DNA of 33,757 bases, from positions 1-33,757 of the forward strand of contig DVAE01000035.1 of the NCBI GenBank assembly GCA_014189675.1. The letters run 5' to 3'. The position numbers and the translations under genes are program-made. The notes under the pieces are model-generated. The model was not told where the DNA came from and made no database searches. It saw only the letters and a program-made list of their open reading frames with translations. The stretch comes from Candidatus Undinarchaeales archaeon SRR5007147.bin71 (GTDB lineage: Archaea > Undinarchaeota > Undinarchaeia > Undinarchaeales > Undinarchaeaceae). Positions within the stretch are counted from its first letter, which is position 1; each line of letters begins with the position of its first letter. Positions 17,143-26,499 of this stretch are shown here, in pieces.

Positions 17143-18009
17143 ATGTTTGGATACATAGCCCTTACTATACTTCTTACTGGCTCTATAGTTGGAAGCTGGA
17201 CAGACATAAAAATACGTGAAGTTTCTAACTGGCTGTCCTTCGGTCTAATTTTCTCAATGCTCGCAATACGTCTCGGGCAGGGAATTTATTTAGGGCAATA
17301 CGGCTACCTTCTAGAAGCTGCTACTGCCGGATTTCTCTTCCTAAGTCTTGGTGTTATTCTCTTCTATTCCGGACAATGGGGAGGGGCGGACTGGAAACTG
17401 CTAACAGCATATGGAATCGGATTCGGTTCTTTATGGGGGGAATTCAGTCCACTCTTCGAACCTATCTGGCCATTCTACTTAACTCTCCTGATGAACATAC
17501 TAGTAGTATCAGTTCTCTACACACTTCCTCTGGCTCTGCTATACGCACTGAGAAACAAAAAGGTTTTGTCAAAATGCAGGAAGGCAGTGGGAAGAAATGA
17601 AAATTTAGCTATGCTTCTAGGTTTCGGGGCTTCTGCTCTGGCAGTATCCTATACAGGAGAATCTGTTCTCTGGGTTTTCTCTCTTCTCGCACCTCTATAT
17701 GCTCTCTCAAAATTCCTCAAGCCAATTGAAAATACCTATCTTACAAAACTGAAAAAAATAAATGAACTAGTTGAGTTTGATATTCCTGTAAAAGATATAA
17801 AAGTCGGCGGAAAACTCATCATCTCCTCAGAGGGACCAAACGGAATGACACTTGCGAATCTAAAACAACTCAAAAAACTGGAAAAGTCAAAAAAGATTCC
17901 AGGAACAATGCTGGTTAAATGGGGATTTCCACTGGCTCCGGCATTTCCAATTGGCCTTGCCTTGAGTCTAATTTTTGGAGACTTTATAATCGCTTTTGCA
18001 TCTCTTTAG
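17143..18009 (+). CDS. A24 family prepilin/preflagellin peptidase-like membrane protease
   Basis: SWTDIKIREVSNWLSFG and GQWGGADWKLLTAYG aspartyl-protease motifs, multiple TM segments. Confidence 0.85.
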   Translation: MFGYIALTILLTGSIVGSWTDIKIREVSNWLSFGLIFSMLAIRLGQGIYLGQYGYLLEAATAGFLFLSLGVILFYSGQWGGADWKLLTAYGIGFGSLWGEFSPLFEPIWPFYLTLLMNILVVSVLYTLPLALLYALRNKKVLSKCRKAVGRNENLAMLLGFGASALAVSYTGESVLWVFSLLAPLYALSKFLKPIENTYLTKLKKINELVEFDIPVKDIKVGGKLIISSEGPNGMTLANLKQLKKLEKSKKIPGTMLVKWGFPLAPAFPIGLALSLIFGDFIIAFASL

Positions 18010-18944
18010 AAATAGTCAAGAAGGGTTCCTTTTGTTTTTCTTTTTCCATTTGATGCATGTGTTTCCTTAGCCCTCTTTACAGTTTTCAGTATTTTCTCTC
18101 TCTGTATATCCAAGGGAAACCAGGCGCCTGATTTTTGCATTGTGAAGCTGGCAAGTGCACTTCCAAGCCACCCAGCCTTGGCAACATTTCCAGTTCTTAG
18201 ATATTCTGAAATAAATCCCCCTGCAAAACTGTCCCCACATCCTGTTGTATCTGTTCTACTAGTCTTCAGAGCAGGGAAAAGGTGTATTTTTCTGCTTGTA
18301 CAAATTGCGGAGCCAAGTTCACCCTTTGTAAGAACAATTATTTTTGGCCCCTTTTTCTGCACGACCTTTACTGCATCATAAATATTTTCTTCATTGGAAA
18401 TTGATGAAATTTCATGGTTATTGCAGAAAAGTACGTCTGTCTTTTTAAGAAGATTAATAAAATTATCTGTATAGGAATCTAAATAAGTAGACCAAAGAGT
18501 CAGTGAAACAGACTGGTTTTTTCTATTTGAAAGACTCTCAAGAAAATTTTCCTGATGCTGAGGCTTCGCCGCCGAAAGGTGTATTTGTCTTGCATTCCTG
18601 TATGAATCTGGCATATCTGAGAAAGATAGAACGGAATCCGAGCTGAAGACCTCATTAAACTTTATTAGTCTCTTATTTCTGTTGTATGACAGCTCAAAGC
18701 GGGTGGATGTCTTCTTCTTTCCTAGGCCAGATGCATCGACACCAGACTTCTTGAGTTCATCAAGCCATCCAGAAGGATAATCTCTTCCAAGCTTTGAAAC
18801 TATTCCACACTTAGAACCGTTTGCGACCGCAGCAGTTGCTACTGCCGCCGCCGAGCCTCCCGGAACTCTGTAACATTTTTTATCAACTAAAATTGTATCT
18901 ATAGAGATGTTCCCGACTGTGACTAGGTCAAACTTTGATGCCAT
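18006..18944 (-). CDS. PfkB family sugar/nucleoside kinase
   Basis: VTVGNISIDTI, GGSAAAVATAAV, DTTGCGDSFAGGFISEYL. Confidence 0.88.
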   Translation of the reverse strand: MASKFDLVTVGNISIDTILVDKKCYRVPGGSAAAVATAAVANGSKCGIVSKLGRDYPSGWLDELKKSGVDASGLGKKKTSTRFELSYNRNKRLIKFNEVFSSDSVLSFSDMPDSYRNARQIHLSAAKPQHQENFLESLSNRKNQSVSLTLWSTYLDSYTDNFINLLKKTDVLFCNNHEISSISNEENIYDAVKVVQKKGPKIIVLTKGELGSAICTSRKIHLFPALKTSRTDTTGCGDSFAGGFISEYLRTGNVAKAGWLGSALASFTMQKSGAWFPLDIQREKILKTVKRAKETHASNGKRKTKGTLLDYF

Positions 18945-19001
18945 ATTGAATCTCCCACTCTAAAATAAAATAGAAAGTTAGAGGTTAAATAATTGTTCCT
19001 G

Positions 19002-20558
19002 CTACTCTAAAATTATTTCAATTGCTCTGGCGTAAGCCGGTCTTGCCACAAGAATTCCAATGAGAACTCCAATTATTGTAACTATTGCAAAACCACGAAG
19101 AGCATATAGGCCTGAGAATGCAGGATAGGCAAGGGACAGCATTGCGGCTATAGTTGTTGAAGCAGCCACCATAATTATAGTAAAAGCTTTCTTAATGTTC
19201 CTTCTCAGATTCCACAACTTCTCCTTTCCGCCCCTAAGAGCCCAGTCTGTTATGATTATTTGCTGGTCGACCCCTGTTCCAACAGCTGCTATGATTCCGG
19301 CAATTGCAGGAAGATCTATTGACCACTTTATCAAAGACGCAATTCCAAGAATTATTAGGACTTCAGAGAATACTATCAGCATTATCGGAAGTGTTATTTT
19401 GAGGAGCCTGTATCTAATAAAAACAACAAGTCCTACAGCCAGAAGAGCTCCAATAGAGGATATTAGAGCACCCCTCAGGAAATCCTTCCCTAATTTAGGG
19501 TCTATATAATCCTGTGATACAATTCTCAGTTCTTTAATTTCTCCGGGAAGTCGTCCTGCTTCAAGAACAATCTGAACCTCTTCCGCAAGTTCCTGTCCTC
19601 CCGTCTGAACAACAAGGTCCTTCGTAACTTCTCCAAACTTCCAGGTTTGATAAAGAGAAAATGATGCAGGGGCTGAAAAAGTTTCTCTGTCATCCAGCAG
19701 CATTCTTATATTTGGAAGGCAGATTCCTCCTGCAATAGTTGAGCTAGCACAACCATAACCCTCTGAGCAGTCAGTGTCCGAAGTGCACGAAGCCGGGCTT
19801 TCCGATGAAGCGCCGACATAAACATCCCTTAGCTGCCCTGCTGCCTTTGTATTAATTGTAAAAGGTACTTCCCATGAACCAGATTGGACATTTTTCTGCG
19901 GTTCTCCAATTGGGGGGACTATAGCTTCTCCGGAGAAAACAGATTCATTAATTATTTTCAGCTCGAATTTTCCAACAGATTTTACTATTCCTACAACTTT
20001 CTCAGAACCTTCTCCTGCCATTTCAACATCAATAAAACTTCTTCCAGACGAATCCGCAATAGTTCTTACAACCATATTCTTCAGCCCGTATACATTGAGC
20101 CTTGCTGTAAGAACTGAAGCAGTTGATGAAAGGACATCCTGAGTTATTGGAGTTCCATTAACCGTTATCGGCTCAAGCGTTACTCTTGCCCCTCCCTTTA
20201 AATCAAGTCCAAACTCAAGATTTACTCTGGAAGTTTCTCTTACAGTTATTCCCAGATCTGTAGTGTTCATCAGAAGTCCCCTATAGGTTCCTCCTTTAGT
20301 CTGAAGTGTAACTTGCGAATCAGGAGCAAGTTCTGATACAGCCGAAGTATACTGGTCCAGGGTTTTTATGGAATTTCCATTCAGCTCATATACATATTCA
20401 CCCTCATTTATATCTGCAAACACAGAATTGTCAGAAACATAGGCAACTTCCACTCCATCAGGCTGATATGTTGGAAGAACAAATAAAGATAACACTATGA
20501 AAAAGATAAGGGTCAAAACCCTTGGGTGCTTCAATATCCTCGTTATTTTTGATGCCAT
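19002..20558 (-). CDS. secD: SecD protein-export membrane protein, with N-terminal PDZ-like region and Cys-rich periplasmic insert
   Basis: FGLDLKGGARVTLEP, GTGVDQQIIITDWALRG; paired with secF. Confidence 0.93.
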   Translation of the reverse strand: MASKITRILKHPRVLTLIFFIVLSLFVLPTYQPDGVEVAYVSDNSVFADINEGEYVYELNGNSIKTLDQYTSAVSELAPDSQVTLQTKGGTYRGLLMNTTDLGITVRETSRVNLEFGLDLKGGARVTLEPITVNGTPITQDVLSSTASVLTARLNVYGLKNMVVRTIADSSGRSFIDVEMAGEGSEKVVGIVKSVGKFELKIINESVFSGEAIVPPIGEPQKNVQSGSWEVPFTINTKAAGQLRDVYVGASSESPASCTSDTDCSEGYGCASSTIAGGICLPNIRMLLDDRETFSAPASFSLYQTWKFGEVTKDLVVQTGGQELAEEVQIVLEAGRLPGEIKELRIVSQDYIDPKLGKDFLRGALISSIGALLAVGLVVFIRYRLLKITLPIMLIVFSEVLIILGIASLIKWSIDLPAIAGIIAAVGTGVDQQIIITDWALRGGKEKLWNLRRNIKKAFTIIMVAASTTIAAMLSLAYPAFSGLYALRGFAIVTIIGVLIGILVARPAYARAIEIILE

Positions 20559-21406
20559 AGTAGAAGATTTCCGTTTAGTATCCAGGTGTTTACAAGGTCT
20601 GCAATCAGTCCTATAAGAAGAACCAGACCAATTTGCTGAAGGACAATAGAGTTTGAAAGAATAACCAAAACCAACATGGCAGATATGGTACTCGCACTCA
20701 TCACAAGACCAGTTTTCATCGCGTCATATATTCTGTCGATAACCAGTCCTCCAGACTCCTTCAAAATTTTATTCGCAAGAAGTATATTCGAGTCAACTCC
20801 GTATCCAAGAATCATTAGAAGAGCAGCAATTGTTGCAAGGGACAATTTTATTCCAACAAGGGACATAAATCCCAATATAACCAGGATATCACAGAAAATT
20901 GCAAGGACTACAGTAAAAGAAGGATATGGAGTTCTGAAATAGATGAATACAACACTGGCCATGAAAATGAAAGCAAAAGTAAATGCCCACTTTGCCTGGC
21001 TCCAGAAAGTTATTGCAAGAGAAGAGCCGAGCATTTTTATAGAATATGTATTCGGAGCAAGAGTGATTCCAAAATAATCTTCGGCGGCTTCTACCAGATT
21101 CTCACCTTCTATATCTCCACTTGCAGATATGATGACTGTTTCCTGTTTTCTTGATGCTGGATTAGTCGTCGTTACAACATCAACATCAGCAACTCCTAGA
21201 AATTCTCTAATATTAGATTCTGCCTTAGAAATATCAACGGGATTTGAATAATGAATTGTTATCTGTGTCCCACCTTCCAAATCAATACCCTTCACAAGAA
21301 ATTCGCCTGTGTTGGAATAATTTATGAACAACATGGATACTGATGCTAAAATTAAAATTATTGGGATAACGACCAGCTTTTTATACGTTGATTCTGAAAT
21401 CTTCAT
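20543..21406 (-). CDS. secF: SecF protein-export membrane protein
   Basis: GIDLEGGTQITIHY, YFRTPYPSFTVVLAIFCDILVILGFM, GYGVDSNILLANKI. Confidence 0.93.
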   Translation of the reverse strand: MKISESTYKKLVVIPIILILASVSMLFINYSNTGEFLVKGIDLEGGTQITIHYSNPVDISKAESNIREFLGVADVDVVTTTNPASRKQETVIISASGDIEGENLVEAAEDYFGITLAPNTYSIKMLGSSLAITFWSQAKWAFTFAFIFMASVVFIYFRTPYPSFTVVLAIFCDILVILGFMSLVGIKLSLATIAALLMILGYGVDSNILLANKILKESGGLVIDRIYDAMKTGLVMSASTISAMLVLVILSNSIVLQQIGLVLLIGLIADLVNTWILNGNLLLWHQK

Positions 21407-21449
21407 GGCAACGTTGCATATAAATCAGAAGGTATTAATAACTTAGCCT

Positions 21450-22421
21450 ATGTCCTCAGAAATTCATGCCCGCCAGCAGCTGGCTATAGGGAAGAAGGAG
21501 CAGACAAAGCTTGAAAACTCAACTGTCTGTATAGTTGGAGTCGGCGGAACCGGCTGCGCAGTTGCAGGTCTTTTAGGAAGAGCAGGTGTCGATCTCATCC
21601 TTATAGACAGGGATATAGTTGAGAAAAGCAATCTCGGCAGACAGATACTCTATACTGAAAAAGACATAGGGACTCTCAAGGCTATAGCTGCCAAAAAGAA
21701 TATCTTGGCTGCAAACTCAGATGCAAAAATAACCACTATAACTGACGAGCTTAAAGCAGAGAATGCAGAGAGATTTCTTAACACTGACCTTATTATTGAT
21801 TGCACAGACAACATTGCTGCTAGATTTCTTATAAATGAAGTCTCACTTAAGAAAAAAATTCCCTGGATATACACTGGGGCAATAAAGAACGAAGGGATGG
21901 TCGCAATCTTCTCCGGAGCTGGAAAACCTTGCTTCAGGTGCATGGTTCCCCGTGTTCCAAAAGCGGGAAGCCTTGAAATTTGCTCAACAGCCGGAGTTCT
22001 CGGTCCTCTTCCCTCTGTTGTTGGAAGCATCGCCGCAAGAAGCGCTATTAAAACTCTTCTAGGTCATTCAGAAAACGGAAAACTTCTCAAAATAGACGAC
22101 ACCTTTGAAATGCTGAATATCAAAGGACGCGAATGGTGCGATACTTGCAAAAAGGAATTTCCAATACTCACAGGAAGGGAAAACCTTGAGAAAGCAATGC
22201 AGTTCTGCGGGGCAATTGTTCTCAAAAGCGATGTTCCGTTTTCTGAAGCACGGAAAAGGATGAAGAAAAATTCCAAAATCATCTCATCAAGCGGAACAGC
22301 AATTGTTGCCGAGCACAAAAATTCCAAGGTAATACTTCTAAAGAGCGGGAAAATCATCTTCAGAAATGTTCGCACTAAGAAAGAAGCAAATATTATATAT
22401 TCAAAACTAATTGGTAATTGA
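21450..22421 (+). CDS. ThiF/MoeB/HesA family E1-like adenylyltransferase
   Basis: VCIVGVGGTGCAVAGLLGRAGV, LIDRDIVEKSNLGRQIL, DCTDN, CFRC...EICSTAGVLGPLPSVVGS...WCDTC. Confidence 0.9.
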   Translation: MSSEIHARQQLAIGKKEQTKLENSTVCIVGVGGTGCAVAGLLGRAGVDLILIDRDIVEKSNLGRQILYTEKDIGTLKAIAAKKNILAANSDAKITTITDELKAENAERFLNTDLIIDCTDNIAARFLINEVSLKKKIPWIYTGAIKNEGMVAIFSGAGKPCFRCMVPRVPKAGSLEICSTAGVLGPLPSVVGSIAARSAIKTLLGHSENGKLLKIDDTFEMLNIKGREWCDTCKKEFPILTGRENLEKAMQFCGAIVLKSDVPFSEARKRMKKNSKIISSSGTAIVAEHKNSKVILLKSGKIIFRNVRTKKEANIIYSKLIGN

Positions 22422-22425
22422 TAAG

Positions 22426-22638
22426 ATGTCAGTATTACTAGATCGATGGAGAAGAAGGCACGTAGTTCTATTTTCCCTTATCATAGGTCTTTCAACTCTT
22501 TCCTTTGCCTGGGGAACCTGGAGACTTATGGATATTTACCTCTTCCCTACAAGTCCCGAAACAGCAGCCTGGTCTGCAATTTTCCTTGGTTTTTTCATAC
22601 TCTCAATAACTGGTTTTGTTAGTAAGGAATTAATATGA
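22426..22638 (+). CDS. small membrane protein, about 70 aa, unknown function
   Basis: two hydrophobic segments; ATGA-type overlap with the downstream trmI start. Confidence 0.55.
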   Translation: MSVLLDRWRRRHVVLFSLIIGLSTLSFAWGTWRLMDIYLFPTSPETAAWSAIFLGFFILSITGFVSKELI

Positions 22639-23378
22639 AAATACGGAAAAATGATTTAGTTCTCCTTATCGGAGACCGTGACTATCTTGTCCAAGCAGGA
22701 GCAGGAAAATTCGGAACCCGTAGAGGCGAGATAGACCTGAAAGAACTAGTAAAAAAGAAATACGGAGATACAATAAAAACTCACCTGGGCCAGTCCTATA
22801 CCGCCATCAAGCCTAGAACTGGAGACATATTAAAAAAAATAAAGAGGGCTCCACAGATAATCGGCCAAAAGGATGCCGGCTATATAATTGGGCGTGTTTG
22901 TCTGGGAAAAGATGACCTGGTTCTCGAAGCCGGAACAGGCTCGGCAGCGATGACAATATTCATGGCAGGAATTGCCAAAAAAATAGTTTCATACGAGCTT
23001 CGCGAAGATTTCTACAAAATTGCAAAGGGAAATCTTGAAAGATTTGGAATCAAAAATGTTACTATCCGGAACAAAAGCGCGGAAAAAGGATTTACAGAAC
23101 GAAATGCAGATATTGCCATGCTAGATATGGGCTCACCTGAACTCGTTATTCCACACATTCCAAAATCCCTTAAACCAGGGGGCTATCTGGTTGTATATTC
23201 TCCTGTCATAGAGCAGGTTCAGAGAGTTTACGACGCAATAAAAAATAGCAATTCATTCACTCAAGCTGATACTGAGGAAGTAATGATGAGGCGCTGGGAC
23301 ATCGGTGGAAACAAGACAAGGCCGAAGACCCAGATGCTTGGCCACACAGCTTTTCTGACATTTGCCAGAAGAATTTAG
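22635..23378 (+). CDS. trmI: tRNA (adenine-57/58-N1)-methyltransferase
   Basis: AGAGKFGTRRGEIDL, RAPQIIGQKDAGYIIGRV, VLEAGTGSAAMTIFMAG, AMLDMGSPE. Confidence 0.92.
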   Translation: MKIRKNDLVLLIGDRDYLVQAGAGKFGTRRGEIDLKELVKKKYGDTIKTHLGQSYTAIKPRTGDILKKIKRAPQIIGQKDAGYIIGRVCLGKDDLVLEAGTGSAAMTIFMAGIAKKIVSYELREDFYKIAKGNLERFGIKNVTIRNKSAEKGFTERNADIAMLDMGSPELVIPHIPKSLKPGGYLVVYSPVIEQVQRVYDAIKNSNSFTQADTEEVMMRRWDIGGNKTRPKTQMLGHTAFLTFARRI

Positions 23379-23419
23379 AAATCCTTTTAAGCTTTTCAAT
23401 CAAAGAGTAGTCGGGAGAA

Positions 23420-24346
23420 ATGGATCTGAAGGGGAAAGATATCATAACACTGGAAGATGTCAGCAAAGAAGATATAGAGTTCATTCTTGAAAACGCTGAA
23501 ATTTTTGAAGAGAAATTAAAGAAGGGACCTCTCAAAGTTCTTGAGGGTAAAATACTTGCAACAATTTTTCTTGAGCCCTCAACAAGAACAAGGCTGTCAT
23601 TTGAGAGTGCCATGCACAAACTAGGAGGCCGGGTTCTGACAGTTTCAAAAGACGAGATGACCTCCCTTGCAAAAGGGGAAAATCTCTCTGATATGGCTAG
23701 GGTTATAGAAGGTTACTGTGATGTCATAGCAATAAGGACTCCTATTGAAGGTGCTCCAAAAATGATTGCTGACATGGTAAGCGTTCCAGTGATAAATGGA
23801 GGGGACGGAGCCCACGCTCACCCAACTCAACCTTTCTTAGATTTGTATACACTAAAGAAGGAATTCGGAAAACTTGAAGGCTTAAAAGTTGCAATTATCG
23901 GAGATTTAAAATACGGAAGAACAGTTCACTCTCTGGCATATGCTCTCGCAATGATGGGAACGGAAATGGTCTTTGTATCTCCCAGGGAGCTCAGGATGCC
24001 AGATTCTATAATAAAAGTTCTGAAGAATAAATTTGGCGTTGAAGTTGAGGAGAAAACAAAAATTGAGGATATTATTTCCGAAGTTGATGTTCTCTATATG
24101 ACTCGAATACAAAGAGAAAGATTTCCACATGAAAGCGAATACAAAAAAATGAAAAACGTCTACAGGCTGGACAGCAAACTTATGAAAAACTCAAAAGAGG
24201 GAATGAAAATACTCCATCCTCTTCCAAGAATAGATGAGATTGCTCCGGAACTTGATGCAACAAAACATGCCTGTTATTTCAGTCAGGCACACAATGGTGT
24301 TCCCGTTCGCATGGCAATACTTGCAGGAGTTTTAGGAAAAATATGA
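23420..24346 (+). CDS. pyrB: aspartate carbamoyltransferase catalytic chain
   Basis: FLEPSTRTRLSFESAMHKLGG, DGAHAHPTQPFLDLYTL, GDLKYGRTVHSL, HPLPRIDEI. Confidence 0.96.
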   Translation: MDLKGKDIITLEDVSKEDIEFILENAEIFEEKLKKGPLKVLEGKILATIFLEPSTRTRLSFESAMHKLGGRVLTVSKDEMTSLAKGENLSDMARVIEGYCDVIAIRTPIEGAPKMIADMVSVPVINGGDGAHAHPTQPFLDLYTLKKEFGKLEGLKVAIIGDLKYGRTVHSLAYALAMMGTEMVFVSPRELRMPDSIIKVLKNKFGVEVEEKTKIEDIISEVDVLYMTRIQRERFPHESEYKKMKNVYRLDSKLMKNSKEGMKILHPLPRIDEIAPELDATKHACYFSQAHNGVPVRMAILAGVLGKI

Positions 24347-24807
24347 TAGAAAAAAAGGAAATAAAAGTAAGTAAGATAAGGAATGGGACAGTTCTTGATC
24401 ATCTTAATGAAGGTTCAGCACACAGAGTTCTTGAAATGCTAGGGGTGTATAATGATTATGGTAGCACAGTAATCGTGCTGATGGGAGCCAAAAGTAATTC
24501 CATAGAAAGGAAAGATGTAATAAAAATAGAGGATAAATTTCTTGAACCGGAAGAGACCGGAATGCTTGCCTTAATTTCTCCAAATGCCACAATTAGCATA
24601 ATAAAGAATTATAATGTAGTAAGCAAGCGGAAAGTCGTTCTTCCAAAAAAATTCATCGGAGTAGGTCAATGTCCAAATCTTAAATGCGTAAGCAATCAAA
24701 ATGAGCCAATATCAACAGTTTTCAAGGTTGAGACAAAAGACCCACTTACACTTAGTTGCGGATTCTGCGAAAATGTTGTGGATAGTTCTGATATTTCAGC
24801 GCATTAG
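24343..24807 (+). CDS. pyrI: aspartate carbamoyltransferase regulatory chain
   Basis: KISKIRNGTVLDHL-like N-terminus, zinc domain CPNLKC...CGFCE; overlaps pyrB. Confidence 0.95.
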   Translation: MIEKKEIKVSKIRNGTVLDHLNEGSAHRVLEMLGVYNDYGSTVIVLMGAKSNSIERKDVIKIEDKFLEPEETGMLALISPNATISIIKNYNVVSKRKVVLPKKFIGVGQCPNLKCVSNQNEPISTVFKVETKDPLTLSCGFCENVVDSSDISAH

Positions 24808-24920
24808 CCTGCAAGGCAATTTAATTCAAAATAGAAAAGATCATCGTCAAGCAAGACATTGAAAACAGGATGACTTTCTTCTAAAATACTATCTTCTTCA
24901 AATTCCACCACTTCTCTCAT
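24804..24920 (-). CDS. 38-aa acidic small ORF, MREVVEFEEDSILEESHPVFNVLLDDDLFYFELNCLAG (not in supplied track)
   Basis: ATG overlaps the TGA of hmgA (ATGA, 24917-24920); continuous to TAA at 24804-24806. Confidence 0.4.
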   Translation of the reverse strand: MREVVEFEEDSILEESHPVFNVLLDDDLFYFELNCLAG

Positions 24921-26110
24921 AACTTTTCCTTGGAATCTGAATTATTTAAACTTGATGTAGTTCCAGTTTTCTCTGATTCAGCCTTTTTTGAATGGAGTTT
25001 CATATGCCCCCTCTGTATTCCCTCAGTTGAGAGCGCTTTAAGAGCCGCCAAATTCTGGCAAAGTCCTACAGCTCCTATAATTTCAGCCAGCTCAGATGCA
25101 GAAGAGACTCCAAGAACATTCAGATTAGCCCTCGCTACAGGATGAGTTTTTGTTGCTCCTCCAACAATTCCAACGGCCATTGGAATCTCGAGCTCTCCTA
25201 TCAAATCTCCCTCACTATTTTTTCTGAAGCTTGTCACAGGAATATAACTTTCTCCTCTACCGGCATATGAGTGAACTCCGGCTTCAACAGCTCTTGTGTC
25301 ATTTCCGGTCGCTAGAACAAGCGCGGAAATTCCATTCATTACACCTTTATTATGAGTCGATGCTCTGTAAATATCAGCCTTCGCTATTTCCGAAATCTCA
25401 ACTATCGAATCAACAACATTCTCTCCTCCAAGCTCTTCTTTGTCAAAGACCGCCGAGCTTTTCACAAGCCTGTGAACAGCAAGATTCGAAAGGATTCTCA
25501 GAACAGCTTTTCCTCCAGACAGTTCTTCAAGAAGAGGGGCAATCCTCTCAGTCATAGTATTAACAGCATTAGCTCCCATCGCATCTCTACAGTCCACAAG
25601 AAGGTGAACCACCATAGTTTTCTCCAACTTCCTAATCTCCAAACCCTTTGCACCTCCTCCAAGACTTACAAGAGTGCTGTCACAGGAATTGCAAGTTTCA
25701 ATAATCTTCTCTTGTTCAGAAAGTATTTTCTTCTCTGCCTCATCCTGATTACTTACTCCGGAAAGATGAATCTGACCTATCATAACAGGAGCAGTAGTTT
25801 CAGATTTGACTCCTCCCTTTACACGGGAAATTTTCGCCGCGTTGCTCGCTGCCGCGATAACTGAAGGCTCTTCTGTTGCCATCGGAACAAGGTAGTCCTT
25901 ACCATTTATCTGAAAGTTTGCGGCAAAACCCAAAGGAACTGGAAGTGAGCCTACAGCATTTTCAATCATCTTATCAGCCTGCTCTGCCGGAAGAAAAGAT
26001 TTCTCAATAACTCCCCTATCCTCTCCAGAAAGGCCTGAGAACTCTGCAATAGCATCGAGCCTTTCCTTAGGGCTCAGTTTATAAAAACCTGGAATTCTTG
26101 AAGAAGTCAT
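24917..26110 (-). CDS. hmgA: hydroxymethylglutaryl-CoA reductase, likely class II (bacterial-type)
   Basis: SRIPGFYKLSPKERLDAIAEFSGLS, VDCRDAMGANAVNTMTE, ASTHNKGVMNGISALVLATGNDTRAVEAG, MAVGIVGGATKTHPVA. Confidence 0.92.
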   Translation of the reverse strand: MTSSRIPGFYKLSPKERLDAIAEFSGLSGEDRGVIEKSFLPAEQADKMIENAVGSLPVPLGFAANFQINGKDYLVPMATEEPSVIAAASNAAKISRVKGGVKSETTAPVMIGQIHLSGVSNQDEAEKKILSEQEKIIETCNSCDSTLVSLGGGAKGLEIRKLEKTMVVHLLVDCRDAMGANAVNTMTERIAPLLEELSGGKAVLRILSNLAVHRLVKSSAVFDKEELGGENVVDSIVEISEIAKADIYRASTHNKGVMNGISALVLATGNDTRAVEAGVHSYAGRGESYIPVTSFRKNSEGDLIGELEIPMAVGIVGGATKTHPVARANLNVLGVSSASELAEIIGAVGLCQNLAALKALSTEGIQRGHMKLHSKKAESEKTGTTSSLNNSDSKEKL

Positions 26111-26499
26111 TTTCGTGGTCTGAATTTATACCCGTAGCTTATCGCTCCGGCCTTTCCGTCCTCAGATATTTTTCGGAAACAGGATTCAACTTCAGCTCCG
26201 ATACTCACCTCTCCTTTATGGGCATCAACTATCTGGGCTGTAAGTCTGGGACCTTCTTCAAGCTCGATTATTGCAAGATAGTATGGTGTTTCATGTTCAA
26301 AACCCTCTGCCGCTGCGTGTATTTTTGTATAGGTTAATATCTTACCCAGTCCGCTGAGCTTGCTGGCCTCAAAATCAGATACTCCACAGTCCTTACATCG
26401 TTCTCTTCTCGGAAAATTGATTAAGTTACAGCCTGTACATTTCCCCCCTGCCAGATTGTATCTGGAAGGTATTTCTCTCCAGAATCGTGAAACACTCAT
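26107..26499 (-). CDS. DUF35 OB-fold/zinc-ribbon acyl-CoA-binding scaffold protein
   Basis: [19 protein letters not shown] zinc ribbon followed by an OB-fold; sits between hmgA and thiolase. Confidence 0.9.
   Translation of the reverse strand: MSVSRFWREIPSRYNLAGGKCTGCNLINFPRRERCKDCGVSDFEASKLSGLGKILTYTKIHAAAEGFEHETPYYLAIIELEEGPRLTAQIVDAHKGEVSIGAEVESCFRKISEDGKAGAISYGYKFRPRK

Noticed and set aside
17143-18009. A24 peptidase as a marker of a pilus/archaellum island
   Set aside because: No pilin, ATPase or TadC-like genes are adjacent in the window.
21450-22421. E1-like enzyme as part of a new ubiquitin-like conjugation system
   Set aside because: No ubiquitin-like, E2-like or JAB protease gene is adjacent; neighbours are SecF, a small membrane protein and TrmI. 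Sequence is consistent with a general MoeB/UbaA-type activator.
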